Origin: Rossellomorea pakistanensis
Lineage (GTDB): Bacteria > Bacillota > Bacilli > Bacillales > Bacillaceae_B
Direction of reading: 5' to 3'
Assembly (NCBI RefSeq): GCF_016908495.1
Contig: NZ_JAFBDZ010000002.1
Coordinates: 62,001 to 126,000 of the forward strand
Length of the DNA: 64,000 nucleotides
This document shows positions 25,751 through 34,104 of the stretch, in pieces (within the stretch, counting starts at the first letter, position 1; every line of letters starts with the position of its first letter). The notes under the pieces are model-generated. The model was not told the origin of the DNA, did not search any database, and saw only the letters and a program-made list of their open reading frames with translations. The position numbers were made by a program, and so were the translations under genes.

Positions 25751-25930
25751 GTTTTGCCCTCCTTAAAACAAGTTCCTCCTATATGAATTCTCTTTTATTA
25801 TGAGGTCATTTCATGTTTTTATTCTAATCAAGAGTGACTCTTATTTCCCGGGCAAGAATTTGTCGAATTGGACAGAATATTTTCAGCTCCACTTTTTCAT
25901 ACTATCCTTAAACGAAAAGGAGTGATTGAA

Positions 25931-26065
25931 ATGGGACGTACAAAATCAGGAAATGCGAATGCACAAAGAAATAACAATCAGAAAAAAGGAAATCGGACAA
26001 GCTCAGAGATGGTAGAGTTCACAACAGGACAGGTAAAGGAAAAAAAGAATCGGTATCAAGACTAA
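25931..26065 (+). CDS. Small Asn/Gln/Lys-rich protein
   Basis: A 44-aa very hydrophilic protein, starting MGRTKSGNANAQRNNNQKKG, with no Cys or Trp. AAAGGAGTG lies 7 nt before ATG 25931 and a hairpin terminator follows, so the reading frame is convincingly a gene. Composition resembles small spore-associated proteins of Bacillaceae, but I do not recognise the family. The reading frame is open further upstream to 25868 without support. Confidence 0.6.
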   Translation: MGRTKSGNANAQRNNNQKKGNRTSSEMVEFTTGQVKEKKNRYQD

Positions 26066-26076
26066 GGTAATGGGAG

Positions 26077-26107
26077 TGAGGCTGACTCTAGTGTCAGTCT
26101 TTTTTTA
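26077..26107 (+). terminator. Terminator of the small hydrophilic protein gene
   Basis: GAGGCTGAC pairs with GTCAGTCTT (with G-T pairs) around TCTAGT and is followed by a run of T. Confidence 0.75.
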
Positions 26108-26145
26108 TTAGATAAAAATATGGAGTGTTTATGGTTAAAAAGATT

Positions 26146-26312
26146 TGTCAGTGTCCAGCTTCAGCGCCTAACTCCTCGAGACATAAGTCAAGCCACCAAG
26201 GAAGGAAAAAGGCACCCTTCCTTGGTGGCCCGCCTTATGCTATGCCTGCTACCCACAGGATGTGGCGAACTTAGCCTTTCAACCTTTGACGTGACGCTTG
26301 CGCTTTTCTAGT
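26146..26312. repeat. Dispersed Bacillus-type repeat with GCCACCAAGGAAGG hairpin
   Basis: Starts GTGTCCAGCTTCAGCGCC, includes CTCGAGACATAAGTC, has a perfect 14-bp stem GCCACCAAGGAAGG (26192-26205) with CCTTCCTTGGTGGC (26216-26229) and ends GACGCTTGCGCTTTTCTA. From memory this matches a multi-copy repeat common in Bacillus genomes. Frames running through it are not genes. Confidence 0.65.
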
Positions 26313-26403
26313 TTCCTAAGCCCATTCTTCTAAAATGAAGGGAAATGAAACCTTCTTATCTAATTAGTAGAGGGAATGAATCAAAGGGGAGGAAAAACTA
26401 TTA

Positions 26404-27321
26404 ATGAAAATGAGTCGTGAACGTTTTGAAGAGGCAGGGGAGTTTATTAAAAGAAATGGACGTTCTCTTGAAGCAGAGTGTTTTCGTTTTTTATTTGAAA
26501 AAGGTAAAGCGGATACGGTAATAGCAGAAACAGTGAAGTATCAAAATGAAGATGGAGGTTTCGGTCATGGAATGGAATCTGATTTTCGATTGCCACTATC
26601 GTCACCGCTTGCAACCTCGGTTGGTCTAAGACATCTTGTAACTGTCGGTGGGAACGAAGCAGAAACAAGTATCAGGAAAGCGATTCAATACTTAGAAAAA
26701 ACTTATGATGTAGATCGAAAGGGTTGGTTTGCTGTTTCGAAAGAAGTAAATGACTATCCTCACACACCGTGGTGGCATTTTAATGAAAAGGAAGGGTTGA
26801 CGGTTATTGATTATAGCTGGGGTAATCCTACAGCGGAAATTTTGGCGTATCTTTATCAAAATCGTCAGTTTGTGCACATGTTGAACATCGATGATTTAGT
26901 TATAACAGCGATTTCAAAATTAGAAAATAAAGTCGATTTTCAATCAGAGCATGAACTATATTGCTATGTAAAACTCCATGAAGTTTTACCTAACGAGCTA
27001 AAAAATCGCCTAGAAGCTCCTTTAAAAAAAGGAGTTCAACAACTCATTCAACTAGATGAATCAAAATGGAATGAATATGTACCAACTCCCCTTGATTTTG
27101 TGAAAAACCCTGCTCAAAACGATTTCGGAATTCCTACAGAAAAAATAGAGAAAAATCTTGATTTTCTTCTTGAAGAATTGGTGGAAAAAGGGAAAATCAG
27201 TCCTTCTTGGGGTAAGAGCTTCTATGGAGAGGGCTTTGAAAATGCCTATGAGGAGTGGCAAGGTGTCCTTACATTAGATGCTTTAATTATACTAGCTCAT
27301 TTTGATAGGATAGACGAATGA
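26404..27321 (+). CDS. Prenyltransferase/terpene cyclase-fold (alpha/alpha toroid) protein
   Basis: A 305-aa soluble protein with repeated helical hairpins. Motif TVKYQNEDGGFGHGMESD (about 42-59) is the QNxDGGFG signature of squalene-hopene cyclase and prenyltransferase-like toroids; further repeats carry GWFAVS and SPSWG-type sequence. The catalytic DxDD of true cyclases is absent, so an enzymatic activity cannot be assumed. The start at ATG 26404 follows GGGGAGG, 12 nt away. It is monocistronic between a repeat and a convergent gene. Confidence 0.7.
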   Translation: MKMSRERFEEAGEFIKRNGRSLEAECFRFLFEKGKADTVIAETVKYQNEDGGFGHGMESDFRLPLSSPLATSVGLRHLVTVGGNEAETSIRKAIQYLEKTYDVDRKGWFAVSKEVNDYPHTPWWHFNEKEGLTVIDYSWGNPTAEILAYLYQNRQFVHMLNIDDLVITAISKLENKVDFQSEHELYCYVKLHEVLPNELKNRLEAPLKKGVQQLIQLDESKWNEYVPTPLDFVKNPAQNDFGIPTEKIEKNLDFLLEELVEKGKISPSWGKSFYGEGFENAYEEWQGVLTLDALIILAHFDRIDE

Positions 27322-27368
27322 GAAAAAAAGTGAAGAACCAATGTTAAGCTGGTTCTTCACCCCTTTCT
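27322..27368 (-). terminator. Shared terminator between toroid protein and Rieske oxidoreductase genes
   Basis: GTGAAGAACCA (27330-27340) pairs with TGGTTCTTCAC (27350-27360). Minus-strand reading gives a T7 run after the stem, a strong terminator; plus-strand reading gives CCCTTTCTTT, a weaker one. Confidence 0.8.
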
Positions 27369-28892
27369 TTAGTCTAATCTCTTTAATGGTTTTTCAGCGG
27401 GACCTTCAATAACATCGCCATTAATAGAATAGCGTGAGCCGTGGCATGGACAGTCCCAGGTACGATCACCATGATTCCATTCACATTCACAGCCAAGATG
27501 AGTACAGGTGGTATCTACGAGATGAAGTTTCCCATCTTCATCTCGATATCCTCCACCCCTTATTCCATTTATATTCACAACGTCACCCTCGTCAACCCTA
27601 AGATCATCAGGTGTTTTCATTGGAATCTCTAGTTTTCCTTTTACAAGGTGTCTGGCTACATCAGCATTTTCCTTAATGAAATGTTTGATACTTGGGTCTG
27701 CCACAAAACGAGATGGCTGAAACACCTCTTCATAGGGGCTTGATTTTTTAATAATCAAGTCTGTCAACAATGTGGCTGCTACTGTACTACTTGTCATCCC
27801 CCATTTCTTATAACCTGTAGCCACATAGATGTTCTTTTTCTTAGAACTGTGCTGGCCAATATAAGGAACTTTATCAACGGTAATTAAATCCTGTGCAGAC
27901 CATTTATACTTTACCTCTTCGATTCCAAGGACTTCCTCACCAAAGGTTTCAAGGGCTTTGTAATGCTCCAGTGTATCCTTGCCTTGGCCTGTCTTATGAT
28001 TATCTCCACCGAAAAGTATTAACTTTCCATTAGATGTGTTTGTATATCTAATGGAGCGTGTTGGATCCTCCGCACTTAAATACATTCCTCCAGGATAGTC
28101 CTTTCGCGTTTTAGCACCGAGTACATACGAGCGCTCGGCATACATTTTGGTAAAATAAAGTCCCATTCCATCGTAAAAAGGGAAATGCGAGCAGATGAGA
28201 ACGGTATTACAAGTAATGGTGTTTCCATCACGTGTTTGAACCTGAGGTTGATCTCCTTCTCGAATGTCCGTTGCTATTGTATCTCCGTATATTTTTCCAC
28301 CGTTCTTCGTAATTTCCTCGACTAGCTTTGTTAAATACTGCAAAGGGTGAAACTGAGCTTGGTTTTTCATGACAACCGCATTTTTAATGTTGAGGTCAAT
28401 CGGAAGCTGTTCAACCAAGTCGCCTTCGATTTTTAACTGTTTGTAGGCTTCGTATTCTTTTTCGATTTTCTTCTCATACTTCTCAGTAGTGGAATAGACA
28501 TATGCATCCTCTTCGGTAAGATCACACTCAATTCCTAAACTATTGATGGTGTCTTTGATAAACGTTATAGCTTCATCATTGGCTTTGTAATACAGTTTTG
28601 CTATTTCGTTTCCAAAATGTTGAATTAGCTCATCATAAATAAGACCATGCTGAGCTGTTACCTTTGCCGTAGTATGCCCGGTTGTTCCATTGAAAAGCTG
28701 ATTTGCTTCAATTAGAACAACATTTTTGCCTTGCTTTGTTAATTGGTATGCTGCTGTAATTCCCGTTATTCCTCCACCGACGATGACGATATCTGCTGTA
28801 AGGTCTTCTTGTACCTTGGGAAATGATTGAATGTTTACGGATTCTCTCCAATAAGGTTCGGGTGATTGTTGAATCTTTTCTTCAGGGTTCAT
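27369..28892 (-). CDS. yhfW: FAD-dependent oxidoreductase with C-terminal Rieske domain (YhfW-type)
   Basis: A 507-aa cytosolic flavoprotein. The FAD-binding glycine motif VIVGGGITGITAAYQL lies near residue 36, followed by LIEANQLFNGTTGHTTAKVTAQHG of the DadA/glycine oxidase superfamily. The C-terminal 50 residues are a Rieske [2Fe-2S] domain with CTHLGC and CPCHGS, giving the two Cys and two His cluster ligands, and end GPAEKPLKRL. This fusion is the architecture of B. subtilis YhfW, of unknown substrate. ATG 28892 follows GAGGAGG. Monocistronic. Confidence 0.88.
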   Translation of the reverse strand: MNPEEKIQQSPEPYWRESVNIQSFPKVQEDLTADIVIVGGGITGITAAYQLTKQGKNVVLIEANQLFNGTTGHTTAKVTAQHGLIYDELIQHFGNEIAKLYYKANDEAITFIKDTINSLGIECDLTEEDAYVYSTTEKYEKKIEKEYEAYKQLKIEGDLVEQLPIDLNIKNAVVMKNQAQFHPLQYLTKLVEEITKNGGKIYGDTIATDIREGDQPQVQTRDGNTITCNTVLICSHFPFYDGMGLYFTKMYAERSYVLGAKTRKDYPGGMYLSAEDPTRSIRYTNTSNGKLILFGGDNHKTGQGKDTLEHYKALETFGEEVLGIEEVKYKWSAQDLITVDKVPYIGQHSSKKKNIYVATGYKKWGMTSSTVAATLLTDLIIKKSSPYEEVFQPSRFVADPSIKHFIKENADVARHLVKGKLEIPMKTPDDLRVDEGDVVNINGIRGGGYRDEDGKLHLVDTTCTHLGCECEWNHGDRTWDCPCHGSRYSINGDVIEGPAEKPLKRLD

Positions 28893-29250
28893 CGATTTGT
28901 CCTCCTCATATGCTTCTTATCATAATTTTTCCAAGTGAGGAGTTTTCATGTATAAATTCTAAGAATTTTCTCGTTATGTGTTTATTTTTGGAAGGAGTAT
29001 AGATGTAGGAGGATAGCTTGTACTAGAGTTGTTAGAGGTTTTTTGTGTAAAGAGTCTGTATCCCAGTATATAGTAGGGAATGTATTTAGGAAATGAAGGT
29101 TATTTGTTGCGCAGATCTCGAAGAAAAATTCACGATCTCAGTCCAAATAGGCGCTGGATTCGTGAATGTAGGAGTTGAAAATAAAATTTATGAGCGGCTC
29201 CCGAAAATAATGTGACCCATCGCACTTCATGGCCAAATATCAAGCAAGGC
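28893..29250. other. Intergenic stretch, no gene seen
   Basis: No coding sequence or known RNA. From 29110 to 29215 a purine-rich run with GATCTC, ATTCGTGAAT and CGGCTCCCGAAAAT has an uneven unit structure reminiscent of the arrays near 33.5 and 56.9 kb, but I could not establish a period. Confidence 0.3.
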
Positions 29251-29292
29251 AAAAAAACCCGGATTCCAGCACAATCGTGCCTAAACCGGGTT
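29251..29292 (-). terminator. Terminator of folD
   Basis: AACCCGG and CCGGGTT stems (29256-29262 and 29286-29292), with additional pairing GCAC/GTGC inside, followed on the minus strand by a T7 run. Confidence 0.85.
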
Positions 29293-29301
29293 CGCTTTAT
29301 A

Positions 29302-30150
29302 TTATTTTACCGAAACGCCCATTTTCTCTGCTGAGTCAACGGTTTGCTTTAAAAGCATGGAGATTGTGACAGGTCCGACTCCGCCAGGGACAGGGGTAAT
29401 GGCACTTGCTTTTTCAAAACAAGTTTCATATTCTACGTCTCCGATGTTTCCTTTATTATAACCAGCGTCTAAGACAACGGCTCCTTCTTTTAGCCATTCT
29501 CCTTTAATAAAGTTTGGTTTTCCGACTGCTGCGACAACAATATCTGCGCTCTTGATCATTTCTGGTAAGTTTTCTGTGTAGGAATGACAAGTAGTAACTG
29601 TAGCATTGCGATTTAATAGCATCATAGAGACAGGCTTACCAAGAATTGGGCTTCTACCGATAACAACGGCATGCTTCCCTTCTAGCTCTACGTTGTAATA
29701 ATTAATAATTTCAATGATTGCTGCTGGAGTACATGATGGGAAATCTCCAAAGCCAAAGGTAGTTTGACCAAATCCAAGACTTGTAACCCCGTCAACATCT
29801 TTTTCAATCGCAATTGACTCAAAAGCTGCTCTTTCATCAATGTGAGAAGGAACAGGGTGCTGAAGAAGAATCCCGTGTACGGTTGAATCTTGATTTAATT
29901 GATAAATCGTGTCTAGAAGCTCTTCTGTCGTTGTTTCTTTAGGTAAGTGAATTCTTTTTGAAAGAATTCCTAGGCGTTCACAAGCGTTGCCTTTCATTTT
30001 TACATACGTTTCTGAGGAGGGGTCATCTCCCACAAGGATCGTAGCTAAGCAAGGTGAGATTCCTTGATTTTTTAATTCTCCTACTCTTGTTTGCAGACGT
30101 TCCTTAATATCGTCTGCAACTTTCTTTCCGTCTAAAATTAAAGGTTCCAT
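29302..30150 (-). CDS. folD: Methylenetetrahydrofolate dehydrogenase/cyclohydrolase FolD
   Basis: A 282-aa bifunctional enzyme interconverting 5,10-methylene-, methenyl- and 10-formyl-tetrahydrofolate with NADP. Signatures are present: PCLATILVGDDPSSETYVKMKGNACERLGI (with catalytic Lys in YVKMK), DGILLQHPVPSHID, KDVDGVTSLGFG, the Rossmann motif HAVVIGRSPILGKPVSMMLLNRNATVTTCHS and TPVPGGVGPVTISMLL. ATG 30150 has AGGAGGG upstream; the longer in-frame start at 30192 is unlikely. It stands alone here, not behind nusB, and has a PurR operator and a ZTP riboswitch, so it is tuned to purine and folate state. Confidence 0.97.
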   Translation of the reverse strand: MEPLILDGKKVADDIKERLQTRVGELKNQGISPCLATILVGDDPSSETYVKMKGNACERLGILSKRIHLPKETTTEELLDTIYQLNQDSTVHGILLQHPVPSHIDERAAFESIAIEKDVDGVTSLGFGQTTFGFGDFPSCTPAAIIEIINYYNVELEGKHAVVIGRSPILGKPVSMMLLNRNATVTTCHSYTENLPEMIKSADIVVAAVGKPNFIKGEWLKEGAVVLDAGYNKGNIGDVEYETCFEKASAITPVPGGVGPVTISMLLKQTVDSAEKMGVSVK

Positions 30151-30270
30151 TTTGACAATCCCTCCTGAATTTAAGAAAAAGGTCTGATTCAAAAGTGTCT
30201 AAGAACAAGTGGCAGATCAATACAAAATATTGCAGCTGTAGTTCCTGATTCTTTATTTAGAGTCAGCTCC

Positions 30271-30352
30271 TTTGCCCAGGCGAACGGCTAATGGTGGTCT
30301 TTACGCAGCTCCCTTGTGGTTTTTTCCACATTTTCGCCAGTCACTGCAACCT
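30271..30352 (-). promoter_or_regulatory. ZTP (pfl) riboswitch upstream of folD
   Basis: On the minus strand the 5' part reads GTTGCAGTGACTGGCG, then AATGTGG/CCACAAGGGAGC, and the 3' part GCCGTTCGCCTGGGCA. CTGGCG...CCACNAGGGAGC...CCTGGGC matches the conserved bases of the ZTP/pfl riboswitch. These sense ZMP/ZTP, which build up when 10-formyl-THF is short, and often precede folD. A weak hairpin (CTGACTCT with AGAATCAG) follows; how expression is switched is not clear. Confidence 0.88.
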
Positions 30353-30368
30353 TTATTCCTTTGCTTAG

Positions 30369-30374
30369 ATTATA
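30369..30374 (-). promoter_or_regulatory. Extended -10 promoter of folD
   Basis: Minus-strand TGTTATAAT contains a perfect TATAAT with an extended TG motif; the -35 region is weak. It gives a leader starting just ahead of the ZTP aptamer. Confidence 0.65.
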
Positions 30375-30376
30375 AC

Positions 30377-30412
30377 ACGAACATAATTAAAAAATCTACA
30401 TGTATTGTTCGT
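30377..30412 (-). promoter_or_regulatory. Paired PurR boxes of folD
   Basis: ACGAACA (30377-30383) and TGTTCGT (30406-30412) form an inverted pair of CGAAC cores, as in Bacillus PurR operators, around the -10/-35 spacer of the folD promoter. B. subtilis folD belongs to the PurR regulon. Confidence 0.7.
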
Positions 30413-30547
30413 CTATTTTGATGTCCGTCGAAGGTCTTAGCTTTTTTTCCTTCTATTTTCTTAAAGCTAGTTCTCCCCAATACCCGATTTGAAAGCATTG
30501 GATCAACAATATACTAAAATCAAAGATAACTATTGGAGGGATTACCA

Positions 30548-31273
30548 ATGAGTCAAAAAGATCAAGTTGTGATGATAACAGGTGCTTCAAAAGGATTAGG
30601 GAAAGCTCTTGCGTTAGCATTTGCGAAAAATGGAGCGAAACTGGCCATTTGTGCAAGAGGGAAAGAAAGTCTAAATCAGGTACATGACGAGATCAAAGCT
30701 TTAGGAGCAGAGGTGGTAGCCGTAACAGCAGATGCTTCAAATTCTAACGATGTCGACCGATTTGTTTCAGTGACAGAATCGACGTTTGGTCGTGTTGATG
30801 TGTTAATCAACAATGCGTCAATTTTTGGACCTGGACCTCGTCTCTTATTAGATTATGCTCAAAATGATTTTGAAGAAGTACTAAAAGTAAATGTGGGAAA
30901 TCCTTTTCTAATGACGAAAAGAGTGCTTCCTGGAATGTTATCAAGAAATCAAGGTTCCATTATTAATATTACTTCTGAAGCTGGAAAGACAGGTTTTGGT
31001 GAATGGGGAGCATATGGGATATCAAAATTCGCTGTTGAAGGATTAACCCAAACCTGGGCAGATGAACTGAGTGAAACCAATGTGAAAATCAATATGGTGG
31101 ATCCGGGAGAAATGGATACGGAAATGCATGATCGGGCCGTTCCTGATTGTGATTATGAATTGGCTCAACCGAAGGATATTGTCGATGTTTTTCTTTACCT
31201 AGCTTCAGATGAATCTAAAAGCGTAAACGGGAAACGATTCGAGGCGCAATTATTTAAAAAAGGAGGGGAGTAA
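30548..31273 (+). CDS. Short-chain dehydrogenase/reductase (SDR)
   Basis: A 241-aa classical SDR. Cofactor motif MITGASKGLGKAL (TGxxxGxG), the NNAS motif LINNASIFG, the catalytic Ser in NITSEAGK and the YxxxK site in WGAYGISKFAVEG are all present. It should oxidise or reduce an unknown alcohol/ketone with NAD(P). GGAGGG precedes ATG 30548. The next gene (QueA-like) starts 2 bp after the stop, with a glyoxalase gene directly after, so the three form an operon. Confidence 0.88.
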   Translation: MSQKDQVVMITGASKGLGKALALAFAKNGAKLAICARGKESLNQVHDEIKALGAEVVAVTADASNSNDVDRFVSVTESTFGRVDVLINNASIFGPGPRLLLDYAQNDFEEVLKVNVGNPFLMTKRVLPGMLSRNQGSIINITSEAGKTGFGEWGAYGISKFAVEGLTQTWADELSETNVKINMVDPGEMDTEMHDRAVPDCDYELAQPKDIVDVFLYLASDESKSVNGKRFEAQLFKKGGE

Positions 31274-31275
31274 AA

Positions 31276-32304
31276 ATGAGTGCTTTTGTCCATTCCTTTC
31301 AGATTCCAGATGAGTTAAATGCTAAGAAACCAAAAGAAATACTTGGGAAAAACCGAGAAGATGTTAGGTTGATGGTTTTAAATACGGACAATGGTGGTTC
31401 GATTCATACTCATTTTAACAACATTACAGATTTTTTCGAAGAAGGAGATCTTCTCGTCTTTAATAACAGTCGAACAATCCCTGCCGTTTTAGATGCAAAG
31501 CGGAGAAATCAAACATTGGAGCTTCGTCTCTCTAGGAAAACAACCGAGAGCTGTTGGGAAGGAATTCTACTAGGAGGGCTATACCAAATCGGAGATGAAC
31601 TTACATTTGACCAGGGATTATCAGGGAGGATAATAGGCGTAGGAAGTGAACCCCCGCTTGTGAAAATTGAGTTTTCTCTTAAAGGGAGCGAACTATTAGA
31701 TCATATTTACCGTATTGGTCAACCAATCCGCTATGAATATATTGATTCTCCATGGCCACTTGAAAGCTATCAAACAGCATATGCATCTGTTCCCGGCTCT
31801 GTTGAGATGCCCTCAGCAGGGAGAGCTTTTTCATGGGGGATAATGAACAAATTAAAGGAAAAAGGGGTCCAGCTTTCATTTCTGTCCTTACACGCAGGTT
31901 TAAGCTATTACGGGAATGATCAATGGCCAACCCCAACAGAACACCCAGAGGAGTATATCATTCCTACTGAAACCGCGGAGCTAATCAATCAAACGAAACG
32001 GAAAAAGAAACGCATAATTGCAGTAGGAACGACTGTCGTGAGGGCGCTTGAAACCGTCGGACGAGAAAATCCAATCATGATTTCGAAAAAGGGAATTACA
32101 AATTTGTATATCGATCAAAGTTTTTCGTTGAAAATTGTAGACGGTTTGCTCACTGGCTTTCATGAGCCTGAAGCTAGCCACCTTGCTCTATTATCAGCAT
32201 TTGTGAAAAAGGATAAATTGTTAAATGCTTACAGAGAAGCGATAGAGTTAGGATATTATTGGCATGAGTTTGGGGATATGAATTTAATTATAAGAGGAAA
32301 CTAG
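31276..32304 (+). CDS. QueA-like S-adenosylmethionine:tRNA ribosyltransferase-isomerase paralogue
   Basis: A 342-aa protein of the QueA family, similar in length to true QueA. Conserved stretches include LLVFNNSRTIPAVLDAK (QueA DLLVxNxTRVIPAR), PTEHPEEYIIP, RIIAVGTTVVRALET (GTTxxRxLE) and LKIVDGLLTGFHEPEASHLALLSAF. QueA makes epoxyqueuosine in tRNA. Canonical queA in Bacillus lies beside tgt and ruvB; this copy is instead between an SDR and a glyoxalase gene, so it may be a paralogue with another substrate. The three genes are spaced 2 and 1 bp apart. Confidence 0.82.
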   Translation: MSAFVHSFQIPDELNAKKPKEILGKNREDVRLMVLNTDNGGSIHTHFNNITDFFEEGDLLVFNNSRTIPAVLDAKRRNQTLELRLSRKTTESCWEGILLGGLYQIGDELTFDQGLSGRIIGVGSEPPLVKIEFSLKGSELLDHIYRIGQPIRYEYIDSPWPLESYQTAYASVPGSVEMPSAGRAFSWGIMNKLKEKGVQLSFLSLHAGLSYYGNDQWPTPTEHPEEYIIPTETAELINQTKRKKKRIIAVGTTVVRALETVGRENPIMISKKGITNLYIDQSFSLKIVDGLLTGFHEPEASHLALLSAFVKKDKLLNAYREAIELGYYWHEFGDMNLIIRGN

Positions 32305-32305
32305 C

Positions 32306-32668
32306 GTGAAAATTAAATCACATCATATCGGAATTGAAGTTCAGAATTTAGAAAAATCAGTTGAATTTTATGAATCGATTTTTAACTTTAAAACAGTAGC
32401 TTGCTTCATTCTCGAAAATGAAAAAATTGTATTTCTTGAGAATAATGGAGTCAAGGTTGAACTCATCCACTCTGACTCCATCACCACTCCAACCTCAACC
32501 GTTCATTTTTCATGGGAGGTAGACCATTTAGAGACCATGATCGAAACTCTTTCGATGCATTCTCTTCATCCATTTGAGGGGCCGATTCTTCTTGATAACG
32601 GATGGATTACAGTCTTCTATAAGGGTCTTGATAGCGAAATCATTGAGATTATTCAATCAAGCTTGTGA
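32306..32668 (+). CDS. VOC/glyoxalase-fold protein
   Basis: A 120-aa single-domain protein of the vicinal oxygen chelate superfamily. It opens HHIGIEVQNLEKSVEFYESIFNF, the typical first beta-alpha-beta unit with a metal-ligand His, and has IVFLENNGVKVELIHS in the first half and a final IIEIIQSS strand with Glu. The role is not predictable from the fold. It starts with GTG 32306, one base after the QueA-like stop, with AAGAGGA upstream, and is the last gene of the operon. Confidence 0.8.
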   Translation: MKIKSHHIGIEVQNLEKSVEFYESIFNFKTVACFILENEKIVFLENNGVKVELIHSDSITTPTSTVHFSWEVDHLETMIETLSMHSLHPFEGPILLDNGWITVFYKGLDSEIIEIIQSSL

Positions 32669-32769
32669 CATTCGAAATCCAACAAAATAGATAGGTTTTG
32701 TGAAATTTTTTATTCTCTGAATCTATGATAAGGTTATTCAGTTAATGTTGAAAAGTAGGAAGGGATAGA

Positions 32770-33408
32770 ATGATTCGAGAAAAAAGTTTACGCTGGACCT
32801 TCTTTTTTGTAGGATTAATCGTATTAGCTTTAGGGATTACTTTAACGATTAAAGGTAAGGATCTGGGGATTGGCCCTTGGGACGTCTTTCACTATGGCTT
32901 GTTTGCTCAATTCGGTTTAACGATTGGGACATGGTCGATTATCGTCGGTATTTTATTGATTACGATGACAGCCATTTTCACTAAGGTACTACCTAAAATC
33001 GGTGCTTTTTTAAATATGTTGTTGATTGGGGTCTTTATTGATTTTTTCAACTATATCATTCCGGATCCTGAAACGATTCTTGTTCAGACGGTATTATTTA
33101 TAATAGGGACCGTTATTGTAGGATATGGAATCGGGCTTTATGTATCCGCTGATTTAGGTGCGGGTCCACGTGATAGCCTAATGTTATTAATTGTTGAAAA
33201 AACAGGCTGGAAAATCCAGTGGGTCCGAAATGGGATTGAAGTGATTGTCTTCTTATTGGGATGGTTACTTGGAGGTCCAGTTGGAATTGGAACCATCTTT
33301 ATTGCCTTTTTCTTAGGTTCTATGGTGGGAATCTCACTTCCACAATGTCAAAAGCTTTTACAGTCATTCCTCATAAAAGGTCAAGATAAAGAGGCGGAAA
33401 TTGCATAA
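32770..33408 (+). CDS. YczE/YyaS/YitT-type membrane protein
   Basis: A 212-aa protein with about six membrane helices. Motifs KDLGIGPWDVFHYGL in the first half and ADLGAGPRDSLMLLI in the second are the repeated GxGPxD signatures of the YczE-type family, showing an internal duplication. In B. subtilis YczE is needed for surfactin-type synthesis in some strains; transport or regulatory function remains open. AGGAAGGG precedes ATG 32770. Monocistronic with a hairpin at the 3' end. Confidence 0.82.
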   Translation: MIREKSLRWTFFFVGLIVLALGITLTIKGKDLGIGPWDVFHYGLFAQFGLTIGTWSIIVGILLITMTAIFTKVLPKIGAFLNMLLIGVFIDFFNYIIPDPETILVQTVLFIIGTVIVGYGIGLYVSADLGAGPRDSLMLLIVEKTGWKIQWVRNGIEVIVFLLGWLLGGPVGIGTIFIAFFLGSMVGISLPQCQKLLQSFLIKGQDKEAEIA

Positions 33409-33417
33409 AACCATTCA

Positions 33418-33455
33418 AAGCTGTCTCTTTATGAAAAGAGTCAGCTTTTTCTTTT
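33418..33455 (+). terminator. Terminator after the YczE-type gene
   Basis: AAAGCTGTCTCTTT pairs with AAAGAGTCAGCTTT (one mismatch) over ATGA, followed by TTCTTTTT. Confidence 0.8.
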
Positions 33456-33966
33456 TAAAAGAAATCACTGTGGGGTAATGGGTGGAATGAGGTCGTGAAA
33501 ATCCAAAAAGGTGAAAATGGGGTTCTCAAAAGAGTGGAATGTGGCCATGAAAATCCGGAAAAGCTAAAAAGACGTCCTGAATAGAGCCGTATCAAGTTGC
33601 GAAGATCAAAAGAAAAGGAAAATGCCGCCATCACAAAAAAACTAGTAAACTTTTAACATTTCCCCCGAAATATTTTCTTCATTGTTTCTCTCATTCCCTT
33701 TTTTTCTCCCAAGTAGCCATAATATTTACGTTTTACCTACTTTAAAGAGCCTAATAAAGAATATATTTTTGTGTTTAAGATTTAGATGTATTTATGCGAT
33801 TGGGCGAGACATATATCCCTTTTAGAAGCAGTTGAATCTTTTAAAATCGGGGTACTATATAAGATTCGAGTAAAATTAAAGTTTTACCCTCATAAAAGAA
33901 GGGGATAGATCCCAAAATCAAGAAAATAAATATAAAAACTGATTTTAACGTGTAGGGGTGCTAAGC
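33456..33966. repeat. Intergenic region with an imperfect GAAAATCC repeat
   Basis: AATGAGGTCGTGAAAATCC (33486-33504) and AATGTGGCCATGAAAATCC (33538-33556) are near copies 52 bp apart within a purine-rich run that extends to about 33620. The rest, to 33966, is AT-rich without a gene or known RNA. Confidence 0.45.
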
Positions 33967-34104
33967 ATGAAGGAACTTGTTGGACATTGTAAACGTTGTC
34001 AGAAAGAAATTTATTGTTTAGATGGGTTTTTTAATGGAATCAAGCTGAATGATGGACAGCTTTTATGCTTTGCTTGTGAGGAAAAACAAGAGGAGGAAGT
34101 TTAA
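33967..34104 (+). CDS. Small zinc-ribbon protein upstream of alkD
   Basis: A 45-aa protein, MKELVGHCKRCQKEIYCLDG to EEKQEEEV. It carries CKRC and CFAC, so four Cys suited to one zinc ion. AGGGGTG precedes ATG 33967 and its TAA shares its last base with the ATG of alkD, so the two are translationally coupled. Its function is unknown; coupling suggests a link to the DNA glycosylase downstream. Confidence 0.65.
   Translation: MKELVGHCKRCQKEIYCLDGFFNGIKLNDGQLLCFACEEKQEEEV

Noticed and set aside
26120-26311. 63-codon plus-strand frame
   Set aside because: It lies wholly within a dispersed Bacillus-type repeat with a strong hairpin; no ribosome site.
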